A DNA stretch of 64,000 nt from Enoplolaimus lenunculus (Eukaryota; Nematoda; Enoplea; Enoplida; Thoracostomopsidae). The DNA is taken from NCBI GenBank assembly GCA_030248215.1, contig JASANG010000308.1, positions 21,341-85,340 of the forward strand. Reading direction: 5' to 3'. Below are positions 13,301-25,500 of the stretch, in pieces (within the stretch, counting starts at the first letter, position 1; each line of letters starts with the position of its first letter). Both the position numbers and the translations under genes were made by a program. A model generated the notes under the pieces. The model was given only the letters and a program-made list of their open reading frames with translations. It ran no database searches and was not told the DNA's origin.

Positions 13301-16300
13301 TCGTGTACGAGTATGTACCAAATTAATTGGATCGCAAACATGCTACAGTGAGGCCCGTAGACAGATCACCTTGATATAGAGTCTAAACTTTATTCAGGAG
13401 GGGCATACAATGCTTTTTGTCCTACAACCAAGGTTGAAAATTTTCTAGGATGGGCCAAAATTCTTCCAGGAGATGCTGAGCACCCCCTGGCTGCCCTTGG
13501 CTACGGGCTTGGCTACAGTGTATATTTTAAAACGTACTTCAGCCTCTGCAAAATTTATAAATTGACGACTAGGATATATTAAATTTCAAATATTTTTTAA
13601 CTTTAGCACCAGTTTACTGCGCTGATCCACACCCGTTGGACAATGGTCAAATTATCGGACCAATAGCAAACGTTACTGAAACTACAACAATCGCCTATCA
13701 GTGCGTTTCTGACAAATATACTCTATTTGGACCGGATACATATGTTTGTCTCAATAACGGAACCTATGATAAAGTTGTTTTTGCTACTTCCTGTATCCGT
13801 AAGTCATTTCCTTCGTGTTACGGGTTTAAATTATATACAAGATTGTAGAATTTGTTCATAGTCAGGCCTATTTTGGTCGTAGCAGGAGTTCATTCCGTTA
13901 AGTACTAGTAAATAATATTTAAACCAATCAAATTGTGTCCTTGATCCTGTAAGCAGGTTTTTTTATGGCCGATAGACCGACAGTTTTCCCATTTGAAAAA
14001 CCATGTCCGGTTATGAGTAAGTAGTTTTGTCATTTCCGGTGCCATCAAGATTAACTTGTACATTTCGGTTTTTATAAATACATATCTATCAGTTGACCTA
14101 TTGGTTCGGTTATTAAACTATTATTTAAGTATTTACTTTTTTGATCAATTCAGCATTTAATTTGTCAAATGAAATTAATTCTTAATATGTTTTGACCCAA
14201 AAATAGTTATATAATATGAATACGGCAAAGTTTTATTTTATATTAATGTCGTTTTTAACCCCGTACTCGGCATCGATCCACAAGTCAATACGGAAAGGGG
14301 ATTGGCGAACACGAAACGCCAATGAAAATCAAAAGTGGTGGAATTAATTTCGCCGTTGTTCCAGAACCCCTGTTTTCCTATATCCACTGGTACAATCATT
14401 TTTAGACTTGTCGTTGGCGTCCAATTTATCGTAAGCGTGAGGATGGCGTTATCCTTTTGATGACGTCCAGCGTCGCCCGTCTCCGTACAGTGTACGTTAA
14501 TTACTCGCGTATGATACCGTATGGCGACGGATGGTGCAGCATGCCGTCGGACGGCGCCGCGCGACAAGTATTGGGCCGCCCTTAGACCAAAGGCTGAAAC
14601 TAAGCTTAAAAGAAAATCCTCACGGTGCTTTTTATACGCAACGATTTGAGTTTTAAATATTCTTATTGTAGCAAGCTGCGATTTATCAACAAATTTTGGA
14701 AATTCAACTCTGGTCAAACTAAATATAACTATGGATACTTCTCAAATACCAGCCCAGTGTGTTAACAATACAATGTCGAACGTACAATGTTGTGTTGGTA
14801 AGTTAAAACTTGCCCTGAAACAATGGCGTATAGGGTGTCACGTTAGGATACATCCCCCCGCGCCTTTGACAATTTTTTCAGGGGATCTTAGACACGGTAT
14901 CAGTTTTCAATGCAAGAAACCCCCAATCCGTCGACGTTTTTACAGAAAACATGTTCCCTTGGCAAAATCCTGACTACATCCATGCCCATAAATATGACTA
15001 AATGTGTATTCTATGATAGCGCCAGTTTTTGCAGCTAAAAGTTTTTTAATTGTTATCTGTACGAATTATTTTATTGTATACCATGCAATCACCAAGTGAT
15101 ATAAGTATTCTGAGTGGCAGAAGAAGCGTCAATAGCTTCGTCTTAGCAGCGGCAATAGCAAAACTTAAATTGCGTCAGATAATCGAAAAAGCTTAGGGTT
15201 GTGCTATACTTACTGCTCACTGCCGCACGCTGATATGCGTTGCTAACAAGCATATATGCAAAATCTATTTGGTGGCGTGTGACAATTTTTAGTAAAAATT
15301 TTGTTATGCCGCGCGGCAGAACAACCCTAACTGTAAGCTTTCGTCTTCAAAATTCTACACCAAAATTATAAATTTTAAAATATATCATTTTTGATAGTTT
15401 AAAGTTTCCTTTGACGTGAGAAAAAATTATTCAACGCAACTTGCGGAACTGATATTAGCGTTTAATAATCCGTAATCGAACAATCGGTTCACGAGTTATA
15501 AGCAAATACTGATTTGGCTCAGGATCAAACTACACCAACGTAGATCGGATCGATGTTAACATACCGAGTTGTTTTAATTTTTCTACTAGCCACATACAAA
15601 AAATATTTCTGAATTTATTCAGAAAAGTATTTTCTGTGGCAAATGTGAAAAGTTTTTCTGATATTTAAGACATTTTTCTAAAAACAACGGGAACATTTTA
15701 AAAAGCGGCACCTTGAAACAAATTAAATTTCAATTAAACCAATTTATTACAGGTTTCGAAGCTAAAACCGCTACAATGCTTTTCAATATATTTTCAGAGC
15801 CACAACGTTGTCCTCCTTTGAATATGAGCGTTCCTGGACTCAAACCGTTACCACAGACTGAGTTGAATCACGGGAAAACTGTTAATTTTGAATGCGAAGA
15901 TGAGTATCGATTAAATATGTGGTCAGATAGATCATTCACATGCGATGTATTTGATCTCAGTGCAATTTCTGCGCTTTCAGTTGAATGCATTCGTAAGTCT
16001 TCGACGTTGAAATTGCAGTTGAAAATATTATTTTAGCAAGCAGTGGTGTCTATATGTGAAAGATAGGTGGGTAAGTTCATTTAAGAGTCGATCCCATACA
16101 TCACTTCTACAGCCTTTATTTGTTAGATTGTGGAGGCTAAAAAAATTCACGTTCGCTTCGGTTGAACGAATAAAGGTTGCGCTATACCAGTCATATGGCG
16201 CCGTCCGTCACCCTCTGTCACCATACGGTATGATACGTGAGTAATTCGCGTACGATACCGCACAGTAACGCTCGGTAACGGATGGTGCCGGATATCGTCA

Positions 16301-19300
16301 AAAGTATAGCGCTACCCTAAAGCTTTTAGATCCAGTTTTATGCCATGTTAACCCTTTCTCATATGAATGTTTTCTATTTCCCCTGAGATCTACTTGTATG
16401 CTAGGATTCGAACTCCAGTGGCTGGAGTGGGAGGCGTATACCATCACCACTCAGCTATAGGAGCTTGATGCTCGAGCCCGAGGGGGCTCTCACGTCTTGT
16501 GGTGATTTAGCACTATGTATACGTGTTGCAATTGTTAAATACGGTGCGATATATATTATTTAACGTATACACTGCGCTGAGTTGCTTATAGGGAACTCAA
16601 TGTGAGAAGGGGTTAAAATTCAATCGTGGATACGACCGAGTTAGAAACCCACAACTTTGAATTGTTTTACAAAAAGGTCTATGCATTTCCATGATGGAAA
16701 ATGAAATTTTATAGAAGCACAGAAATAATATAATTCTTTTGATCAATTTTCCGGCTAGAAATAAGGAGCGAGGATTTCGAACGAAAAGGGGGTCGGCACT
16801 TTTCATCGTCCCACGCTCAATCGGGCCCGTAGCCAAGAGGCGGTCAGAGGGTTCAACCCTTTTGGAAAAAGTTTTGATTTCCTCTAGAAAGTTTTCAAGG
16901 TTGTTTGTAAGTCAACGAAAACCTTTGTTTGCCCCTCCTGAAACATTTTCAGCCAACCCCTGGCAAAGTGAGCTGGCTATGGGTCTGCCCACGATCGGTA
17001 GTTGCGACCTCGCCTTCCAGTTAAGTGACTCTCCACAGGTCCCCGTCCGGTACACCTTTGACATTGTGTGCCATGACGGCAGGACTTCGAATAAGGGCAC
17101 AATTAATTTCCAAAAAATTACTTTTATTTGCAAAATTGTTCAAAATTTTTCAGGTTCATGCGTTGTGGCAACAATGTCGCCTGTCATCGCAACACTTCTG
17201 TATTCACCATGGTATCTGCCGGCGAATACCATCATCACTGAGGGACAGTCGATTCAGTTTAGTTGTCCTTCAGGGCAGCATTTGGTCGGTTCCGCTGATG
17301 CGACTTGTACGTCTACGGGGTCACTGAGTGATCCTATTCCAGAATGTCATGGTAAGGTGGTTAAAAATCTAGACCGCTGTTACTTTTAGGGGGGCTTGGC
17401 ATCAGCCTAAACCTAAGACTAAACCTAGGCATCAGCGCGAGGGTAAGCACAAACCTATGTCTAAGCATAAATTAAACGATTAATTCAGAACTTAAGCGTA
17501 ATTATAATATTACCATAAGATAACACTAAAGCCTACTGTAGACCTCCAACTTGTTCCATAGTCGCTTAGTGCGCCTTATAGAGTAATGCTGAGCCGGACA
17601 TCCTAACAAGCCAAAAACTTTTGTTCAAAACTTGATAGGTTGTGCCATTCGGCAATGCACGTACGTTGCGGTACGCTGACGGTTGGCGCCGGACGGTGGC
17701 GGAAGGCGCATGATGTCATCAATAGTATAGCACCACCCTTGATCTTCTAATTTTGGAAACTAGTGTCATTTGTATGTAAAATGTTTACATTTTGAAATTA
17801 AATCGATTATTTTTTGTCGTTTTCCGTCTTACAGTTTGGAGAATTGAAGTTCACCATTGTTATATAAGTGATAGTAGTTATAACCCCGGGTGTATAGTAC
17901 TACGTAGTGATATTTTTCAGAAATAATTACAATCAAGTGATCCATAATTTCGGTTAAAATCAAGTAAAACAGAAAAAAATAACGTAATATTTTTGCAGAT
18001 AAATGTTTGCCTTTCTCCTATTCGCCAAAAATACTTAAAAGCAGACGAGAAAATTTTTTTTACTTAAAAATAAGAAATGAGTAATTTAAATTTATTTTTT
18101 CAGATGTTTGCCCACCGCCTTCCGCAATTAACAACGGCGATTTCATGTCAGCGTTACCGGCGTTAATTTTTCCGAACACAACTGTTGAATTCCTCTGCGA
18201 CACTGGATACGACTTATTTGGATCTGAAGCGATCGTTTGTCAACCGGATAAAACGTTCAATGACACTGAACCTGTTTGTAAAAGTAATCCGAATTGGCTA
18301 TGGTGTATTCTCAAATGTGTGTAGCACCAATTGTCAAATGGCTGAAACGGAAAACGAAAATATCCTATATCTGTATAATTAAAGCTATAATTCCCTACAT
18401 GCGTATTTTGGGCAACTTTCCAGCATTACTTTGTTTATATTTTTCTACGAAGTTAAACGTGATTGATCTATGAAAAAAATTACATTGAAATTCTTGTGCA
18501 TTTGCAAACGTTTGCGCATTGCATAAAGCCAGCTGACTAGTTCACATTAAAGTATATTAGCGTTTACGTTTTTTCCGCTCATACAGATCCTGTGCAAAAA
18601 TTTTCACCTGACATCTTACGTTTTGGGAGGCGTTGACAGGAGGGTGTTTCAAAGGTTAAAACCCATTGGATTCCATAACTTATTAATATACTTTGCGATT
18701 GGTAACACAGAACCAAAGGCCGTTCTTCGAAATTCATACGAACCCCGTCTTACTAAAATTCTGGCTACGCTCATTTATTCGGAGGCTGTTATGAATTATT
18801 AATTGCCGGGATATCTTCAAAAATAGCAACTCATGTGCAATAGTCTGCCCAAACACTAACATGATATCATTTGTCTGGTTTTGCGTCATTTCAATTGCGG
18901 CAAACTTCGGTCATCTCCAGCTTCAAGTTCTTCTATACTTTTTCATTTCTGGTTGTACGTTGCCTGAATTAAATGAAATGGTAGTTGGAGTTCCAAAAAC
19001 ATTAAAACTCGCAGCAGCAATTTTTAAGTGCAAGTTACAGTTGCAGTTTTGATTAAGGATGCGCTATACTCGCCGTGCGCCGCCAGACGCTGCCGAAAAC
19101 GTTTCATTAAAACTACAGCACATCGCCGCTGCAGTTTTTAATGAAAAGTTATACAGGGCCGCGCGGCGGCGTGCGATATAATTTTTTCCATGCCGCGCGC
19201 CGGCGTTCAGCGGCACGCGACGAGTATAGTGCAATCCTATAGTGGAACCCTAAGTTGTTTTCAACCAAACTTGCTGTTGCTAGTTCTCAGTGTAAAACTT

Positions 19301-22300
19301 GCATGTGTGAATGCGGCTTTATGTATTGTAGGACAATGTTCTGCACCTGCTAGTGATTTCAAAATGAACGTGACAACATACCACACTGACGTCAACGGGG
19401 TCAATGAAACTTACACGGTCATTGATCAAAGCTTCATTCATGAGGATGACGTCATTGAAATCACGTGCGCAGACGGATACGAGCTGGTTGGACTGAGTCA
19501 TTTGGTTTGTCTTCCAACTGGCGAGTTTAACGCACCTTTGCCGAAATGTTTAAGTACGCCATATATTTGCTTGGTTGTAATCTTTTCTCGCATGGATGTT
19601 TTCGATTTCATCTGAGATCTAATTTCAAGCTGGAATGAAACTTGTCACACCAGGATAGAGCATGCCTATGTTGGTTCGCCGACACAGCTTAATGAAAAAT
19701 GTTGAGATCAAAAGTGTTCCGTTGAAATTTGAGGATTCGGCGTTCGGGAAATAAATGTTATTTTCATTAAAAATTGACTTATTTTTTAAAACTTTTTAAT
19801 TTTTCAAAGTTCTAAATTATTTGATTTCGGAAATTGATTTATATTACACGTTGCTATTAAGTTTGTCACTCGTTTTTGAGTAAATAATGTCTGTTCCAGA
19901 AGCGTGTACAAGGGGAAACAAAAAGCCACACTTGTAACAAAATTTAGAATAACTTTCTGGATCCTACCGGTAAAAATTTTTTAATGCAGTTATATCCTCC
20001 CGAAATGAAATTCTAGCAATTCCTCTGTACCTGGTCTCAACAAGAAAATATGCCTGTTTGTTTCAGAAGCGTGTCCTACCATTTCTCTTCCGGTATCCGG
20101 AACGGGTAAAATGTCATATGCAAGAATTCCGGCACTCGAAGGTGACGTAGTTCATGCGCGATGCAACTGGCTGCATGAATTGATTGGTGAAAGCCGGACG
20201 TTGACGTGTTTACCCAACGGAGCCTACAATTATCCTGTGCCCGAGTGTAGACGTAAGTTTTAGTTTGGTAAATTTTTTCTTTGCCTCAAAACTATTTATT
20301 ACGTTATATTATCCTGTGCCCGAGTGTAGACGTAAGTTTTAGTTTGGTAAATTTTTTCTTTGCCTCAAAACTATTTATTACGTTATATTGTTAAGCTAAA
20401 GTTTAAATTTTTCGTTAAACTATTTTCAAAACAAATTTCACCCATTTCGATACAGCTTTTTTTCTCATAGGTAATTTTCATAAATAGCTGCAAAATGACA
20501 ATTTTCTAATATACCTGCGTGGAAAATTTTAATTCATGCAAAATATTAGCTAATTTTTATGTTATTTTGACCTTACAAATTTTCAACCCAAACTTTGGGA
20601 GCAGAATCATTATCTGCGTAGGTGAAGGCAAACTAACTCGAATACTTTTAAAACGTATCAGTGAAGTTGGGCTCACGTTCAACAGATTTTTAGTGCACAT
20701 TTGAGTACACCACCATCGGTAATTGAAATTTTGGCCTTTTTACACTTTCCACTCACGTTTAAAAATAAGGCTTAGACTTAGACAAACGTTTAGGAAGAAG
20801 CTTATTACGCTTAGGTTTAGTCAAAAATCCGAAGTTTTTAAGAAATCTAAAGGTCATTTTTTGTGTTAAAATTTACACAAAATGTTTTAATATTTTAGCT
20901 ATTTGCGGCTATGTATTCGTACAAGGTGGAAGCACTCAAAAGGTATCAGGTGAACTGGACACTTATGCAACGGTCGAGAACGACACTTTGCGAGCCTCGT
21001 GTGACAGTGGACGCTACCTTGTAGGACAAGAATATTTCACTTGCTTAAAAAACCATACATATAACATAACTCAATTTCCGGTTTGTCAAAGTAAGTCGCG
21101 CAAAATATTTAAAATGAAATGCGTTAAATGTAAAATCTAGTCGAGATTACTAGGGTTATTGTCACCGCCCTCGGGCGGTGACTCTTGGTTTCGTTAGCGG
21201 CAATCTTGAAAGAAATATATGTTGTAAGTATATCAGAACGTTTTTAAAAGTTTCATGGCGAATTCTAACTAAGAATTATTAACAAATATAACACGTTTTC
21301 TATGCCTTTTTCAGGGCGAAACTTTTACAGTTAAAGTGTTATGCTGGTAGCTGATGATCTGTCAAAACTGGTTAAAACGTTGAAAATAATAGGCATTAAT
21401 TTGGACCGGTTTTTATGTGATGAACCAATGTTGAGAACGGGGCAGTAACAATAGAATAAGCATATTCATAAACCTATGCCTAAGGTTAAGTCTAAAATGA
21501 GCTTATATCTAAGACTAAGCCTAAACAAAAAATATATCAAAAGAATAAGCTTAATCGATGGCAGTCCCGCAGAATTTCATTGCGCCCCTATTTACATGGG
21601 CCTGTCATGCTACGAAACTAGGACTAACTGCGCCTAATTTTTGTAGTTCACAATTATTGAACTTTTTAAAACGACTAGTTTCGGCCTTGCTGACGATGAA
21701 TATTGTACATTTGCTTGCATGCTAAGCCGAACAATGTAAGAAGCTGAGGCGGCCCTGTCGTGGGCATTCGTGTAGCCAATTAGCAGCTCTGCTACGGTAA
21801 CTCAGCCCAAGAGCACTTTGCTACACACTGGCCGAGAGTACGACTGCAGACATCGCCGTCTGTTGAAGCATTACTCGTAGCTTCACTAACTACAGGCCAC
21901 ACCGATGGACAGTTTTGCGACCATAGGGGGGCGATTTTAATGTCCACTTGGCATGCAAGAGGTACCAAGTCGTGAATTTGCATAATCAGAAAAACCGAAA
22001 CTGAAAAGAAATGCTGTTAAAAATATAGAACAGTCCGTAACCGAATAACAGGGGTACTCTATGGAGAGGCCATATAAATATCTGTCTGCCCCTCTTATTC
22101 AGGTCACTACATTAGTTAAGCTAAAATTAGGAGTTAAGCTAAAATTAGGACGTTTTATTTTATTTCACTGATTATTAGGGTTACAAGCAATTAGATTCAG
22201 TACTAAAGGCTAAAGGGTTTTTGGCTGTGAGAAATCTGAACAAATAGTTTATAAACCTTCAAGACCGATAATTGAATAGTTAGCAAATAGTAATTTGCAT

Positions 22301-22540
22301 ATTAGCTTATAACTAGTTAAGCCTACATAATTGAGTTTTTAAATTATTTCACAAGTATGTCCGAGCTTTGCTCAAATCATGTAGTTCTGCTACGACCGGT
22401 AATGTATTGCATCGATATGTCCTTGCTGAAGTTCATTTTTTGTTATAGTAGAAACAACTACCGCCTCTACTACGTCACAAACAACCACAACAACAACTAC
22501 AACAACATCTACAACAACAACAACGACGACGACTACAACT

Positions 22541-22588
<48 letters not shown>

Positions 22589-25500
22589 ACGACGACAACA
22601 ACTACAACAACAACGACGACGACGACCACAACAGCAACAACTACAACAACAATTACAACCGTAATTACAACTGCAGTAAAAACGACAACAACAACAACGC
22701 GCAGAACAACAACAAAACGTACAACATCGACAACAACAACACTTCCGGCACTAACTGCAGGACCAGACATCAAAGGTAAGGTAAAATGTATGTCCAATTG
22801 CAAATTGTAAGGACCAGCTCACGAAGCCTAAGCTTAAACGTAAGCGCAAATCTCTAAGCCCACATTCTCTAAATCTCCAATGGGCGGGTCGCAATAAGAT
22901 GGGTCATTCGACTTGAACTGAAGTTTTTCAGAAACGCCCAAAACTTAAAAAATGTAAAATCTACTAGCTATGTATTTTTAGTAAAAATATATCTTTCAGC
23001 GCAGTGCGCAGTGTCACATCTCACAATTGCGAATGGAACTATCAATCAAAGCCCGGATACAAAGTATATTACCGAAGGTGATATTGTACGATTCGATTGT
23101 GATCAGGGTCTGATTATGCATGGATCACGGAGACTCCATTGTCAATCGGATGGAAAGCTCAGTGGTGTAGCACCAAGTTGTGGTCAGTTTTAAATTGTGG
23201 ACCATTTCACTTCCGACCACAGTCGTTTAAAGTTTATCAAAATCACTTTTAGCGCTATTTTAGCATAAATATAAACGCTTATTTCAAAACGCGAAAAACA
23301 CTTTGTATTTGTTGACATGAACAAATGTATAAGTAAAAACGTTTTGCAACAGTGTTATTAATATAATTTTAGAACCGCGGAAACAAGTAAGTACCAGTGT
23401 TTGTTATTGTGCTATTAAATCATGAAATTGTTGGCGGCAACCGTAGTAGCAGATCCAAGACTACCATACAATGGTTGGGTTTATGAAATTACGCTAAAGT
23501 GTTTACTTAAGCTACCTCAGTGATTAGTTAAGTCGACGACTTAAACACATAAATTTTAGAGTAAAAACAAACAAACGGCATATGTGAACCATTGTCATAA
23601 CAAGAAAGTAATAGTTTTGCTTTATATTCAAAGAGGCATTACGAGTCATCAATTTTAATTAGATCAATGTTAATATGCCTTAACTGTACATTTGCAACAA
23701 ACCAAACATCGTCAATGACTTAAGTGTTTACTTTACGTTTTCAAAACCGGCACAATGGTTAATTGTTTTGCACGTACTTCAGCACTAACTCGTATAATAT
23801 AGGATTTCAGAAACCCAGCCAACGTCTTAGTTAATTTATTTTTGTGTTTTAAAACTTTTTAAGCTATTAGAACGTGGTTTGCAAATATAGCAATGTATTC
23901 ATTTCAATGGTATAACTTTCAGTTAATTTTTAAAACAATGCTGCGAACGTAAGGCTACAAGCTGTATTCTCAGCTATGTATAGCACCTATCAGCACGTAA
24001 TAATAGCTATACGAACAAGCGAACTGTGACTTCCGTTGTTTCGAAAATCAACATAAAAGTAGGTTTAATCAGTTGCACGACTTATCACGAGCTGAAGATA
24101 GACGCTACACACATTTGAGAATACGGCAATAGATTATGTTGTGCCAAAATAAACACGTATTATATTTATCTACGCATTTTTGAATGTCTTGGACTTAATG
24201 GAAGTAATATTTTGCATTTAAATTTAACCCTTTCTCACATGAATATTTTCCATTTCGTATGAGATGTAATTTCAAGGAAAGATTCGATCCCCAGTCTCAC
24301 GAGTGTGAGGCGTTTACGATGACCACTGAGCTAATTTCAGCCGCCGTATCAAGAAGAAGTTGTTGTCGCAATAACAGTTATTCAAACATTTGGTTGCGTA
24401 TGGATTCTATCGTTACTCGCAGCAACGTTCGTTTTCTTCGCAGTTCTACGGTAAGTGTTTTTTGTTGTTTTGTTTAAGACATTTTTAGAAGATCGAAAAG
24501 CATTGAGCTCAAGTACGATTCGTGTCAAAAGTACTAATCGCGTTTGTATTGATGCTAAAATAACGTTTTAATATACAAACAATTTAATAATTATAGTGTT
24601 TTTCCGCTTACAAAAAACTTTATCCCCTCAGAAAATTTTCGCATATATAGCATACAGTAAAAATTGCGTTTCATAACTTTTTAGCACCCGCCTCGTTAAT
24701 TCTTGCTGGATCCACTGCTGTCGACATAACAAAATAAGCTTACTGTGAAGTGTTTTAGACATATTTAATTCGGTTCAAAAAGCTATAGCAGAAACGTGAG
24801 ATGCTGTTGTTTATTTTAGTGTTATTTCACCGGCACGAATTTTACAGATGGGCTTGGAAATTTCGTTGTTTTTGGCACATTTGCTTATTTCGACAGTTAT
24901 TCGACCAGAAACAACAAATGTAAGTCAAATTTAGCAGATTTCAATAAAATTATTAAATTCGTTTTATTTTCATATGTATGAATAGTGTTGCAAGTTTTAG
25001 TGCAGCCAAATACATAAATTGTTAGGGTTTCAGTGCAAAAAAACAGCTAAAATATTAGTATTTGAAATAGAATTAGCAGATTGCTAACGCTTATTTAATA
25101 TAAAACCCAGTGCCTTAACGAAAAGAGCATGAATTGGGTGCCCCTGTTTAGCCGACGGCTTCTACAATTAATTTTCTAGCAAACTTGGCCAAACTTTAAG
25201 TTTACTAGTTGAAACAAATTTTTGACTGTTCTCATAATGTGTGGGTACAAAAATAACGTAGCATTTCTGCATCGAAGTATTTAGAAACCTGTTGAGTGTT
25301 GCGTTGGTTGCGTTTTTGTATGCTTAATATTCGTTAGGGTCAACTGCAATTTATTTCGTTCGGATTCTAATCCAAAATACATAGCTACATTTTGTAAAAT
25401 AGGTAGTAATGCGTTGCTATTCGAACACTGCTCTGTTTAAAGACATTTATATTTTCAGTCGAACGATTTGTGTGAATTTGTCGGTATTGCGTTGCAATTC

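Noticed and set aside
14238-14717. 159-codon frame on the - strand
   Set aside because: It overlaps a sushi-like exon of the receptor and a diverged MITE on the other strand and shows no recognisable domain.
22390-22803. Poly-Val frame on the - strand and poly-Asn frame on the + strand
   Set aside because: Shadows of the (ACN)n threonine exon, whose frame is fixed by the phases of both neighbours.
24259-24477. Open frame starting at 24259 as a separate exon
   Set aside because: It reads SINE sequence and the helix 1 exon in the wrong frame; the correct frame gives a clear helix and fits both neighbours.
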